From DATBJJ01 sp963750915 (GTDB lineage Bacteria; Acidobacteriota; Vicinamibacteria; Vicinamibacterales; 2-12-FULL-66-21), in the NCBI GenBank assembly GCA_963750915.1, contig CAVVSF010000005.1, positions 310,001-374,000 of the forward strand: a stretch of 64,000 bases of DNA. The letters are read 5' to 3'. The position numbers were made by a program, and so were the translations under genes. The notes under the pieces were generated by a model that saw only the letters and a list, made by a program, of their open reading frames with translations, searched no databases and was not told the DNA's origin. The stretch's first letter is position 1, and each line of letters starts with the position of its first letter. This document shows positions 1-8,722 of the stretch, piece by piece.

Positions 1-2
1 GT

Positions 3-533
3 CGCGGGCTGTGCTGGCGGTCGTGGCCGTCGTGGACGTCGTCGACGTCGCTACAGCGATGGGCCGCCATCGCGCTGCTCGTCGCGGGAAGCGGCGCCGC
101 GGCAGCGTGCAGCGGCGACGGCGCGCGCGAGACGGCGACGGCCGCGAAACCCTCGGCGCCAGCCTATACCGGCGACCTGCCACCGCTGCCTCGAGTCCAG
201 TACGCCGCGGCCCGGCCCGAGCCTCTGACCCGCGCCGCCTACGAGTTCGCCGGCCGGCATCCCGACGTCCTCAAGCAGATGCCGTGCTTCTGCGGCTGCG
301 AGCGCAACAAGCACGCGCACAACGGCGACTGCTTCGTCTCCAGCCGCGAGGCGAACGGCCGGCCGCAGTGGAGTCCGCACGGCATCGGCTGCGCGATCTG
401 CATCGACGTCGCGCTGCTGGCCGCGCGCATGCACGGCGAGGGCTCGACCGTCGCCGCGATCCGCGCCGCGGTCGAGCAGAAGTACCGCGCCGAGTATCCG
501 ACCAGCACGCCGACGCCACCCGTCATGCCATGA
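3..533 (+). CDS. PCYCGC-motif lipoprotein, 5' end outside or unclear
   Basis: The frame is open from the first base of the window. It has a hydrophobic stretch (WAAIALLVAGSGAAAAC) ending in a lipobox-like AAAC, which suggests an outer-surface lipoprotein. The core is M-PCFCGC at about visible residues 93-99, then HNGDC and a later GCAIC. These closely spaced cysteines match the PCYCGC family (PF13798), whose function is unknown and whose Cys cluster suggests metal or redox chemistry. No ATG or GTG lies in frame before the signal segment, so the start is probably upstream of the window. The stop overlaps the ATG of the next gene (ATGA), so the lipoprotein and the histidine kinase are probably translated together. 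A role as a partner or ligand sensor for the kinase is inference. Confidence 0.7.
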   Translation, partial: RGLCWRSWPSWTSSTSLQRWAAIALLVAGSGAAAACSGDGARETATAAKPSAPAYTGDLPPLPRVQYAAARPEPLTRAAYEFAGRHPDVLKQMPCFCGCERNKHAHNGDCFVSSREANGRPQWSPHGIGCAICIDVALLAARMHGEGSTVAAIRAAVEQKYRAEYPTSTPTPPVMP

Positions 534-2080
534 GCGACGCGATCCGCGACCGGGCGCGGAAGCGCGCCACCAAGCCGTCTGCAGGCGCCTTCGCCCGCCT
601 GTTCGAGTCGGTGCACGAAGGCGTCTACATCGGCAGCGTCACCGCCGATGGCAGTGAAACCATCGCCGCCAACCCGCATCTCCGGCTGATGTTCGGCTTC
701 GCCAGCGAGACCGCCGACGAGGACGTCCGGCCGTTCGACCTCGATCGTTTTCTCGATCCGCAGGCACGGCCTGGATTTCTCGAACGGCTCGAGCGCGACG
801 GTGCCGTCACCGACTACCTGCTGCGGATGCGCCGCGCCGACCGGTCGCCGATGTGGGTCGAGGTCACGGCGCATTCCGAGCGCGGCGGCGACGGCTTGCG
901 CGTCGAAGCGCTCGTCCGCGACGTCAGCGAGCGCAAGCGGCTCGAAGATCAGACGCGCGATCTCTACCATCAGCTGCTGCAGGCGGAGAAGCTGGCCGCC
1001 CTCGGCCAGACGATCTCCGGCGTCGCGCACGAGCTCAACAACCCGCTGGCGACGATCCTCACCTGGGCCGAGCGCCTGTCGCAGCGTCCCGCCGACGAGC
1101 AGACCCGCCGGGGCCTCGACATCATCCTCGGCGAATCGGAACGGGCCGCGAAGATCGTCCGCAACCTGTTGACCTTCGCCCGCAAGCGCCACACCACCCG
1201 GGCCATGGTCGATCTCAACCAGGTCGTGCGCGAGACGCTGGCCCTGCGGGCCTACGAGCAGCGGGTCAGCAACGTCGCGACGATCGAAGCGCTGGCCGCC
1301 GGCCTGCCGCATGCCTTTGCCGATCCGCACCAGATGCAGCAGGTGCTCCTGAACCTCATCATCAACGCCGAACAGGCGATGATCACCGCCAACGGCCGCG
1401 GCACGCTCATCGTCCGCACCTGGCACGACATCGAGCGCGACGCGGTGGTCCTCGAAGTCGCCGACGACGGCCCCGGCGTGCCGGAGGACGTGCAGCCGCG
1501 CATCTTCGATCCGTTTTTCACGACGAAGGAAGTCGGCAAGGGTACCGGGCTCGGACTGACGGTCGCCTACGCGATCGTGCAGGAGCACGGCGGCCGCATC
1601 ACGATCTCGTCGGAGGCAGAGCGCGGCGCCTCATTTGCGGTCGAACTGCCGGTTGGCGCCGGCTCGTTGAAGCTGCCGGTGCCGCGGCCGGTGGAAACGT
1701 CGACCGAGGCCGCGGCCGGCGCCTCGGTGCTCGTCGTCGAGGACGAAGCGGCGCTCGGTGCGGCAGTGGCGGAGTCCCTGCAGGACGCCGGCTTCACCGT
1801 CGATCGGGCGAACGACGGCGTCGAAGCGCTCGAACGCGTGCGCGAGAAGCACTTCGACCTGATTATCTGTGACTTGAAGATGCCGCGCGTCGGCGGCATG
1901 GAGTTCTATCGCGAGCTCGAGGCGACCCACCCGGAGATGACGCGCCGGATCATGTTCGTCACCGGCGACGTCGCCGGGACGGAGGCCGAGCGGTTTCTCG
2001 AGGACACCGGCACGCGCTGGCTCGCCAAGCCCTTCCGGCTGAAGGATCTGCTGCGAACCGCGCGCGACATGGTGTCTTAG
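530..2080 (+). CDS. hybrid sensor histidine kinase (PAS-HisKA-HATPase-REC)
   Basis: Starting at the ATG that overlaps the lipoprotein stop gives a 516-residue cytoplasmic protein with no membrane segment. A PAS domain occupies roughly residues 20-130. The H box reads GVAHELNNPLATIL, with phospho-acceptor His167. The N box LNLIINAEQAM, the G1 box DDGPGVPED and the GKGTGLGL G2 box form a complete ATPase domain. The C-terminal receiver (about residues 400-512) has the acidic pair VEDE and phospho-acceptor Asp448 in LIICDLKMP. The protein is therefore a soluble hybrid kinase with its own receiver, probably feeding a phosphorelay. The frame extends upstream to position 11, but that part overlaps the lipoprotein and is not homologous to kinases. 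Its signal is unknown; the NtrC-type activator at 3964 is a possible output. Confidence 0.92.
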   Translation: MSDAIRDRARKRATKPSAGAFARLFESVHEGVYIGSVTADGSETIAANPHLRLMFGFASETADEDVRPFDLDRFLDPQARPGFLERLERDGAVTDYLLRMRRADRSPMWVEVTAHSERGGDGLRVEALVRDVSERKRLEDQTRDLYHQLLQAEKLAALGQTISGVAHELNNPLATILTWAERLSQRPADEQTRRGLDIILGESERAAKIVRNLLTFARKRHTTRAMVDLNQVVRETLALRAYEQRVSNVATIEALAAGLPHAFADPHQMQQVLLNLIINAEQAMITANGRGTLIVRTWHDIERDAVVLEVADDGPGVPEDVQPRIFDPFFTTKEVGKGTGLGLTVAYAIVQEHGGRITISSEAERGASFAVELPVGAGSLKLPVPRPVETSTEAAAGASVLVVEDEAALGAAVAESLQDAGFTVDRANDGVEALERVREKHFDLIICDLKMPRVGGMEFYRELEATHPEMTRRIMFVTGDVAGTEAERFLEDTGTRWLAKPFRLKDLLRTARDMVS

Positions 2081-2105
2081 GTCAGCGGCCGGCCGGCGGG
2101 TCGCT

Positions 2106-3035
2106 CTAGGCGACGCCCTGGGTTTTCATCGTCGCCGCGGCCGCGAGGCGCTTCTTGCGCGCCGGCGCCTTGGCCGTCGTCGTAATCACCGGCGCGCGGT
2201 ATGCGAGCAGGACACCAGACTGGCCCGTGGCCGCCGGCGCGGTTCTCGCCATCTGCATCCGCCGCATCGTGTGCTGGAACGAGAGGATCGCCGGCTTGAG
2301 CGCAGCCGCCGCCTCTGAGGCTGAGCAATCGGCGCCGAGCGCCTTGCGCAGGCGCTGCACGGCGCGGGCATGCAGCTGCGACACCCGCGATTCGTTGACG
2401 CCGATCTCCGCGCCAATCTGCTTCATCGTCGATTCGGCGTAGTAATACATGCCGATGACCTTGCGCTCGCGCGGCGGCAGCGATGCGATCGCGGCGCGGA
2501 TGCGATCGCGGACTTCGCCTTCCTCGTAGGCCTTGTCCGGCGACTGCGGCTCGGATGGGACGAGCGCCGGCGGCAGCGAGGCGCCGTCGATGTTCTCGCC
2601 AGCCGACAGCGGCGACGTCGATTCGATCGTGTTGATCCGGACGATGGTGCGGCCGAGCCGCGCCTCGTCGGAACCGACGCGCGCCGCGAGATCGGCCAGT
2701 GACGGTTCCGCGCCGAGCTCGCGCCGCAGCTGCTCGCGCGCCGCTTCGAGCTCGCGCCGCTGACGCCGGACTCCGCGCGGCCAGGCGTCGCGGCGCAGCG
2801 CGTCGATCATCGCGCCCCGCACCCGCCGCTCGGCGAACGTCTCGAACTTGATGCCACGGCCTTCGTCGAACCGGCACGCCGCATCGATGAGGCCGAGCAT
2901 GCCGTCCTGGACGAGGTCGCCGAGCTCGATCGAGTGGGGCATCGACGATGCCACGCGACGGGCAAGCGACTCCACGAAGGGCAAACCGGCGGCGATTCGA
3001 TCGCGCTGATCCTGAACCAAGGGTTGACGCTGCAT
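2106..3035 (-). CDS. RNA polymerase sigma factor, FliA/WhiG (sigma-28) type
   Basis: This 309-residue group 3 sigma-70 protein has region 2 around LGDLVQDGMLGLIDAACRF and the -10-recognition stretch FETFAERRVRGAMIDALRR. Its region 4 helix-turn-helix is STMKQIGAEIGVNESRVSQL. The start at 3035 is chosen because GGAGGAGAGG lies 6 nt upstream of that ATG; an earlier in-frame ATG at 3062 has no such site. A basic, Ala/Lys-rich tail of about 80 residues follows region 4 and is longer than in typical FliA. No flagellar or chemotaxis genes are in the window, so this may serve development or stress rather than motility. It converges on the histidine kinase with a 25-nt gap. An inverted repeat upstream (3224-3262) may be an operator. 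Confidence 0.9.
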   Translation of the reverse strand: MQRQPLVQDQRDRIAAGLPFVESLARRVASSMPHSIELGDLVQDGMLGLIDAACRFDEGRGIKFETFAERRVRGAMIDALRRDAWPRGVRRQRRELEAAREQLRRELGAEPSLADLAARVGSDEARLGRTIVRINTIESTSPLSAGENIDGASLPPALVPSEPQSPDKAYEEGEVRDRIRAAIASLPPRERKVIGMYYYAESTMKQIGAEIGVNESRVSQLHARAVQRLRKALGADCSASEAAAALKPAILSFQHTMRRMQMARTAPAATGQSGVLLAYRAPVITTTAKAPARKKRLAAAATMKTQGVA

Positions 3036-3359
3036 CTGAGCCTCTCCTCCAGGGCGGCACATGACGGCCGCGGACAGAGCGGTCCTAGCGCAACGGCAGT
3101 ACCAATCGGCCGTCCGCGCCGGACCAAGCCCGACAGTTACCCGTAAGTTATTAATGATGAAGCGTTTATAAATGTGCCGCGGCGTGAATCGGCGTGAAGG
3201 AGGGGCGATGTCGGCCGACCGTAATCGTCAAGAAGTTGGCGTATCGTCAAAACAATGACGATAGCGATGACGGTCTGATGACATGTCGATGGGCTGGGAA
3301 GGATGTCGCGGAACCGGGGCGCCACCGATTGAGGCATCCCCGGGGCTTGGCGGTGAGGT
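3036..3359. other. intergenic region with operator-like repeats
   Basis: This 324-base gap lies upstream of the sigma factor. It contains an AT-rich segment (about 3140-3175) that could hold a minus-strand promoter, the ATCGTCA repeats described separately, and a GC hairpin near 3314-3345. That hairpin (CCGGGG pairing with CCCCGG) follows the stop of the minus-strand gene ending at 3360 but has no T run. I see no convincing gene. A 16-codon frame at 3208-3258 has a GGAGG ahead of its ATG but no recognisable product. Confidence 0.5.
3224..3262. promoter_or_regulatory. ATCGTCA-N6-TGACGAT inverted repeat plus extra half-site
   Basis: ATCGTCA at 3243-3249 and TGACGAT at 3256-3262 form a perfect 7-bp inverted repeat with a 6-nt spacer. 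A third copy, ATCGTCAA, lies in direct orientation at 3224-3231. The arrangement resembles a dimer operator with an accessory site. The nearest candidate regulators are the sigma factor and the helix-turn-helix protein at 3587-3826. The function is inferred from symmetry only. Confidence 0.4.
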
Positions 3360-3590
3360 TTACCGGTTGATCAGCCGGATCTGGCGTGCCGTCGCCATCG
3401 CGTCGAGGACGCTGGCGACGACCTGCGTCGCGCGGGCGCGCGCCGCCTCGTCACCAGCCTTGGCCTCGAGCAGCTCGGCGTTGGCAAGAATGATCCCGAG
3501 CTGGTTGTTCAAACGGTGAAAGAGCAGGCCGAGATCTGACGTGTCGTCCACGGATGTACCGGGAGCCAGGCGCAGGGACGCCGGCATCAT
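3360..3590 (-). CDS. small stand-alone phospho-acceptor (DHp-like) domain protein
   Basis: This is a 76-residue protein. Its core, FHRLNNQLGIILANAELL, resembles the H box of histidine kinases (H-E-L-N-N-P-L pattern): a His two residues before LNN, then a hydrophobic helix and a second Ala-rich helix (VVASVLDAMATARQI). There is no PAS, ATPase or receiver domain, so it cannot autophosphorylate alone. Its ATG overlaps the stop of the upstream helix-turn-helix gene (ATGA), so the two are translationally coupled. It could be a phosphotransfer partner of the hybrid kinase at 530-2080 or a dimer-forming decoy; both are inference. It could also be the stump of a kinase, but the precise overlap with its neighbour argues for a working gene. 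Confidence 0.6.
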   Translation of the reverse strand: MMPASLRLAPGTSVDDTSDLGLLFHRLNNQLGIILANAELLEAKAGDEAARARATQVVASVLDAMATARQIRLINR

Positions 3591-3826
3591 GAAGCTTCTT
3601 TGGTGTGGAACTCGGCAGCCCGGCCGGGCTCGCGCCAGAGCGTGTCGACGAAGATGCGGACCGACCCGCCGGCAGTGCGGACGTATTCGATCTTCCCGCT
3701 CGCTATCCAGTTGTAGATGGTCCGCCGGCTGACGCCAACGAGCTCACACGCCTTCATGATCGAGATGGTCTTTCGTTCAATCATCATCATCGGTGTCCCC
3801 GGAGGCTGGCCATGAAGTGTCGGCAT
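3587..3826 (-). CDS. excisionase/MerR-type helix-turn-helix DNA-binding protein
   Basis: This is a 79-residue protein with a single DNA-binding domain. Residues about 22-62 read ISIMKACELVGVSRRTIYNW followed by IASGKIEYVRTAGGSVRIF, the pattern of the HTH_17/excisionase-like family (helix-turn-helix, then a wing with an Arg-rich hairpin). A GGAGG site 8-9 nt ahead of the ATG at 3826 supports the long start. An internal ATG run (MMMIERK) with GGGGA ahead is an alternative. It overlaps the DHp-like gene by ATGA and is divergent from the NtrC-type activator, so it may regulate that promoter. No integrase or phage gene is nearby, so a true excisionase role is unlikely. Confidence 0.75.
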   Translation of the reverse strand: MPTLHGQPPGTPMMMIERKTISIMKACELVGVSRRTIYNWIASGKIEYVRTAGGSVRIFVDTLWREPGRAAEFHTKEAS

Positions 3827-3963
3827 TGTTTTTAACCTCCGTCCGCTGTTGTTATCGGAGCTTCGTGCGACTCGCTGTAGGGAGGTTTCCGGGTCGCGGC
3901 GGCACTGGCGACGAGGTGTCCGGCGAGTTACGGGGATGTGTCAAAATACCGCCAACCCCCTAA

Positions 3964-5354
<1,391 letters not shown>

Positions 5355-5355
<1 letters not shown>

Positions 5356-6680
5356 TGCCACCACGACACAAGTACTGGACGATCATCCTCGAAGGCAAGC
5401 CGACCGCGTTCCGCGCCGCCGAGGAGAGCGAGCTGCTGCCGACGCTGAAGCAGCTGCAGCAGCGTCACCCCGACGCGGTGATGAAGTGGTTCGCCGGCGG
5501 CCGGCTGTGGACGTCACCTGAGGAGGAGCGCCTGGCGCAGAAGGCGCGCGGCGGCAAGCGCGAATCGCGCGGCCGCGACTGGCGGCCCGGCGGCGAGCAC
5601 CGCGACCCGCGCGAACGCTTCAAGATCCCGCGCGACGAACGACGCCGCCGGTTCCGCGAGCGGCTCTTCGACGATCGTCGCGACGCGCCGGGCGACAAGC
5701 CGAGCGAGGGCGATTCGCCGGCGCCGCCGCCGCGGCGCGAACCGCCGCGCGACCGGCCGTGGCGCGACACCCAGGGTCGGCCACCGGCCGGAGATCGGCC
5801 GAACAGACCGCCACGCGAGGGCGATCGCGAGCGCCGGCCGCGGGATGGCGAGGGCGGCGACCGGCCGCCGCGCCGGGAGGAGCAGCGCGATCGACCGGCG
5901 CGGCACGAGGGCGATCGGCCGTGGAAGCCGGCGCGGCCGCAGGGGCAGGGTGGGTATGGCGATCGCGACCGTCGGCCGGCACCGGATCGCGATCGACCCA
6001 AGGCGCCCGGTGGGTACGGTGATCGCGACCGCGAGCGGCCGAAGTCCGCGTGGAAGCCGCGGCCGCAGGGGCAGGGTGGGTATGGCGATCGCGACCGTCG
6101 GCCGGCACCGGATCGCGATCGACCCAAGGGACCCGGTGCGTCCGGCGATCGTGACCGCGAGCGGCCGAAGTCTGCGTGGAAACCGCGGCCGCAGGGGCAG
6201 GGTGGGTATGGCGACCGCGACCGTCGGCCGGGACCGGATCGCGATCGACCCAAGGGACCCGGTGGGTCCGGCGATCGCGACCGCGAGCGGCCGAAGTCCG
6301 CGTGGAGGCCGCGGCCGCAGGGGCAGGGTGGGTATGGCGACCGCGACCGTCGGCCGGGACCGGATCGCGATCGACCCAAGGGACCCGGTGGATACGCCGA
6401 TCGCGACCGCGAGCGACCGAAGGGACCGGGCGGATACGGCGATCGCAATCGAGAGAAACCGAAGTCCGACTCGAAACCAGGGCGGCCATCGAGCCCGCGT
6501 GGTGATGGTCGCGGATGGAAGCCGAATCGTCCACCAGGAGGAGGCGGCGGCAGCGCGGGCGGCGGCAATCGCAGCTGGCAGCGCGGCCCCGACGCCGGGC
6601 GGCGGGGGCCCGGACGGAAACCGGGTGGCGGTAGCGGCGGTGGCGGCGGACGCGGGCCACGCGGCGGTGGCAGCCGGTGA
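5355..6680 (+). CDS. RGG-like Arg/Gly/Asp-rich repeat protein with conserved N-terminal domain
   Basis: This 441-residue protein starts at the ATG overlapping the NtrC stop. Residues 1-55 form a compact ordered domain (KYWTIILEGKPTAF, then a Leu-rich helix and VMKWFAGGRLW). Then comes a very basic, low-complexity region: an Arg/Pro-rich stretch, four tandem 42-residue repeats containing GQGGYGDRDRRP and DRDRPKGPGG, and a Gly-rich tail with GGGGG and RGG elements. The composition resembles RNA-binding or phase-separating RGG proteins. It is a disordered scaffold rather than an enzyme. The opposite strand and a second frame are also open here because of the repeat composition, but they have no start context. 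Function is unknown; the operon link to an NtrC activator suggests regulated expression. Confidence 0.75.
5934..6437 (+). repeat. four tandem 126-bp repeats inside the RGG-like gene
   Basis: The element CGGCCGCAGGGGCAGGGTGG recurs at 5934, 6060, 6186 and 6312, an exact 126-bp period (42 codons). Copies differ by a few substitutions, such as GCA versus GGA in the PAPDRD/PGPDRD codons, so the array has diverged slightly but keeps the frame. A shortened, more divergent unit follows. Copy number is likely to vary between strains. Confidence 0.95.
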
Positions 6681-7009
6681 TCTCGCACATCGTGCTGTTC
6701 AAGCCGCGTGCGGACATGCCGGCCGCGGACCGCGATCGAGTACTACAAGCGCTGACGACGGCGGCCGTCGACATCCCGGCGATCCGCAGCCTGCGCGTCG
6801 GCCGGCGCGTCGTGCACGGGCTGCCCGGCTACGAGCAGCAGATGGCGCAGGATTTCGAGTACGCGCTGATTCTCGAGTTCGACGATGTCGAGGGTCTGAA
6901 GTCGTACCTGGCGCATCAGAACCACGCCGCGCTCGGTGATCACTTCACCGCCTCGGCTGCCGCGGCGCTCGCTTACGACTACGAGATGCTGGAGTTGAAG
7001 ACGCCCTAG
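6677..7009 (+). CDS. Dabb-family (stress-responsive A/B barrel) protein
   Basis: This 110-residue protein begins with GTG at 6677, overlapping the stop of the repeat protein (GTGA). The opening MISHIVLFKPRAD, the central LRVGRRVVHGLPG and the later DFEYALILEFDDVEGLKSYL followed by HQNH are typical of the dimeric alpha/beta barrel Dabb fold. Family members have varied roles, so no specific reaction can be assigned. The start codon is fixed by the overlap. The gene converges on dusB, and the two stops overlap by a few bases (7006-7009). Confidence 0.85.
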   Translation: MISHIVLFKPRADMPAADRDRVLQALTTAAVDIPAIRSLRVGRRVVHGLPGYEQQMAQDFEYALILEFDDVEGLKSYLAHQNHAALGDHFTASAAAALAYDYEMLELKTP

Positions 7010-8100
7010 CGCGTCGTGTTTTGAAGCGCGATGTCGTCCGTTCCCGTCAGCGGGGCGCTGACGGCCGGCGTGAAGAACTGCGAGATTGCGTCTTCGAGAT
7101 GCGCGATCGAGTCGGCCTGGTTGACGGCAATCCGCAGGTGCGAGCCGTTGTCGAGCCCTTTCGTGAACCACGAGTTCAGCGCCCGCAGCTTGTTGATCAC
7201 CCAGCGGTCGTGGCCGCGGGCGGGCCCGGCAGCGACCGGCGCGTTCTCCTGTCCCGGCGCAACGTGGCGAAAACCTTTCTCCTCGTGCAGCCGCTCCTGC
7301 TGGAGCATCGCGATATAGGCGAGGAGGAAGGCGGCGCGATCGGCGTCGGTGACCTCGCGCGGCGCGCGGCCGGCGGCAAGGTCCGCCGCCTGCCGGAAGA
7401 TCCACGGATTGCGCAGCGCGCCACGGCCGACGAGCACGCCAGATACCGCGCCCGACGACAGCCGCGCGACCAGCTGCCGCGCCTCGATGCAGTCGCCGCT
7501 GCCGAACACCGGGATGCCAACCCCCGCGGCTACGTGCGCAATGAAATCCCAGTCCGACGACCCTGAGTACGATTGCGCCGCCGTGCGGCCGTGCACCGCC
7601 ACTGCCGCGGCGCCGGCATCTTCCATCCGCCGGGCGAGCTCGGGCGCGTTGCGTTCGTCGGCATCCCAGCCGGCGCGCATCTTCACCGTCACCGGAATCT
7701 TCACTGCCTTCGTCATCGCCCGCACCACCGACGCCGCGTGTTCCGGCTCGCGCATCAGGCTGCAGCCGGCGTTGTGCTTGGCAATCTTCGGCACCGGGCA
7801 GCCCATGTTGACGTCGACGATGTCCGCCCCCATGCCTTCGACAATCTGCGCCGCCGCCGCCATCTTCTCCGGATCGCCGCCGAAGATCTGGATCGACACC
7901 GGCCGCTCCTCCTCGGTGTACTCCGCGTACTCGAGCGTGCGATCGATGCCGCGAACCAGGCCCTCCGAGCTGACCATCTCGGTGACGACGAGGCCGCAAC
8001 CGCCCTCGCGCTTGACGAGACGGCGGAAGGCCGTGTCCGTCATCCCCGCCATCGGGGCGAGGGCGAACGCGGGCGAGAGGTCAATCTTGCCGATCTTCAT
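7006..8100 (-). CDS. dusB: tRNA-dihydrouridine synthase
   Basis: This 364-residue flavoenzyme reduces specific uridines in the tRNA D-loop to dihydrouridine using FMN and NADPH. FMN-binding residues lie in the N-terminal LAPMAGMTDTAFR motif. The active-site region reads DVNMGCPVPKIAKHNAGCSL, with the catalytic Cys in the second half. Later motifs include VTVKMRAGWD, VHGRTAAQSYSG and the FGSGDC phosphate-binding loop. The size fits DusB. It lies downstream of the nusG-like gene, separated by a 115-bp repeat-bearing gap. Confidence 0.93.
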   Translation of the reverse strand: MKIGKIDLSPAFALAPMAGMTDTAFRRLVKREGGCGLVVTEMVSSEGLVRGIDRTLEYAEYTEEERPVSIQIFGGDPEKMAAAAQIVEGMGADIVDVNMGCPVPKIAKHNAGCSLMREPEHAASVVRAMTKAVKIPVTVKMRAGWDADERNAPELARRMEDAGAAAVAVHGRTAAQSYSGSSDWDFIAHVAAGVGIPVFGSGDCIEARQLVARLSSGAVSGVLVGRGALRNPWIFRQAADLAAGRAPREVTDADRAAFLLAYIAMLQQERLHEEKGFRHVAPGQENAPVAAGPARGHDRWVINKLRALNSWFTKGLDNGSHLRIAVNQADSIAHLEDAISQFFTPAVSAPLTGTDDIALQNTTR

Positions 8101-8215
8101 GCGTTGTTGAATCTTGTCTGGCTCAGGGCTCAGAGGCTCACAGAGCTTTCACTGCACATTCGAAGATCTTGCTTGAGCCCCCTGAGCCGTGAGCCCTGAG
8201 CCTTGAGCCTTAGCC
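8101..8215. repeat. intergenic heptamer repeats in inverted arms
   Basis: The left arm has CTCAGGGCTCAGAGGCTCA (about 8122-8141). The right arm (8172-8211) has several near copies of TGAGCCC and TGAGCCT. The arms are roughly reverse complements and could fold into a long imperfect hairpin between the nusG-like gene and dusB. The same heptamer family recurs at other boundaries in the window. There is no T tract, so ordinary intrinsic termination is not clear. Confidence 0.7.
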
Positions 8216-8722
8216 TTAGTAAGCTCTCACATCCGCCGCGTCGACTTCGACGCTGACGGCCTGGCCAATCAGATCGACGGCGAGGACGAGGCGCGCGTGC
8301 GCGCCTTTGCGCACCAGGCGGCCGGTGACGCCTTTCAGCGGGCCGCCGGTCACCTCGACCATCATCCCCTCGCGGATGAGCGCGCACGGGTCGTACTGCA
8401 GGTCGCTCTCGACAAGTCGGCGGATGCCGTCGATCTCCGGTTCCGGGATCGACGCAATCTCGCCGTTGAACGAGACGATGTTGACGACGCCGGTGCACGT
8501 CAGGATCGGCAGCCGTTCCTTCGGGTCGAACCGCGCGAAGCAGTAGCCCGGAAAGAGCGGCCAGTCGACCTTTTTCTTCCGATCCTTCCACCGGCTCCAG
8601 CGGGCGATCGTCGGCAGGAAGGCCTCGTAGCCCTTGCCGAGAATTTGGTCGCGGACGACTTGTTCGTGCCGGGAACGGGTCCAGATCGCGAACCACGGCG
8701 CCGGCGCTGAGGGATCAGCCAA
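8216..8722 (-). CDS. NusG-family transcription antiterminator (RfaH/LoaP/UpxY-like paralogue)
   Basis: This 168-residue protein has an N-terminal NGN domain opening with APWFAIWTRSRHEQ, then WPLFPGYCFARFD. A C-terminal KOW domain follows (GMMVEVTGGPLKGVTGRLVR). NusG paralogues of this form recruit to RNA polymerase and aid long operons, often for polysaccharides. The start is taken as TTG at 8722, which overlaps the stop of the SurA-like gene (TTGGCTGA). No ATG or GTG lies in frame nearby, and the NGN domain begins right after. The typical secE/rplK neighbours of housekeeping nusG are absent, so this is probably a specialised regulator. The polysaccharide export genes 7 kb away are a possible target, by inference. 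Confidence 0.85.
   Translation of the reverse strand: MADPSAPAPWFAIWTRSRHEQVVRDQILGKGYEAFLPTIARWSRWKDRKKKVDWPLFPGYCFARFDPKERLPILTCTGVVNIVSFNGEIASIPEPEIDGIRRLVESDLQYDPCALIREGMMVEVTGGPLKGVTGRLVRKGAHARLVLAVDLIGQAVSVEVDAADVRAY

Noticed and set aside
3208..3258. 16-codon plus-strand frame with GGAGG
   Set aside because: Too short and unsupported; overlaps the ATCGTCA repeats.
5845..6939. Second open frame in the RGG-like repeat region
   Set aside because: Both strands are open because of repeat composition; only the frame with the ATG overlap and the ordered N-terminal domain is supported.
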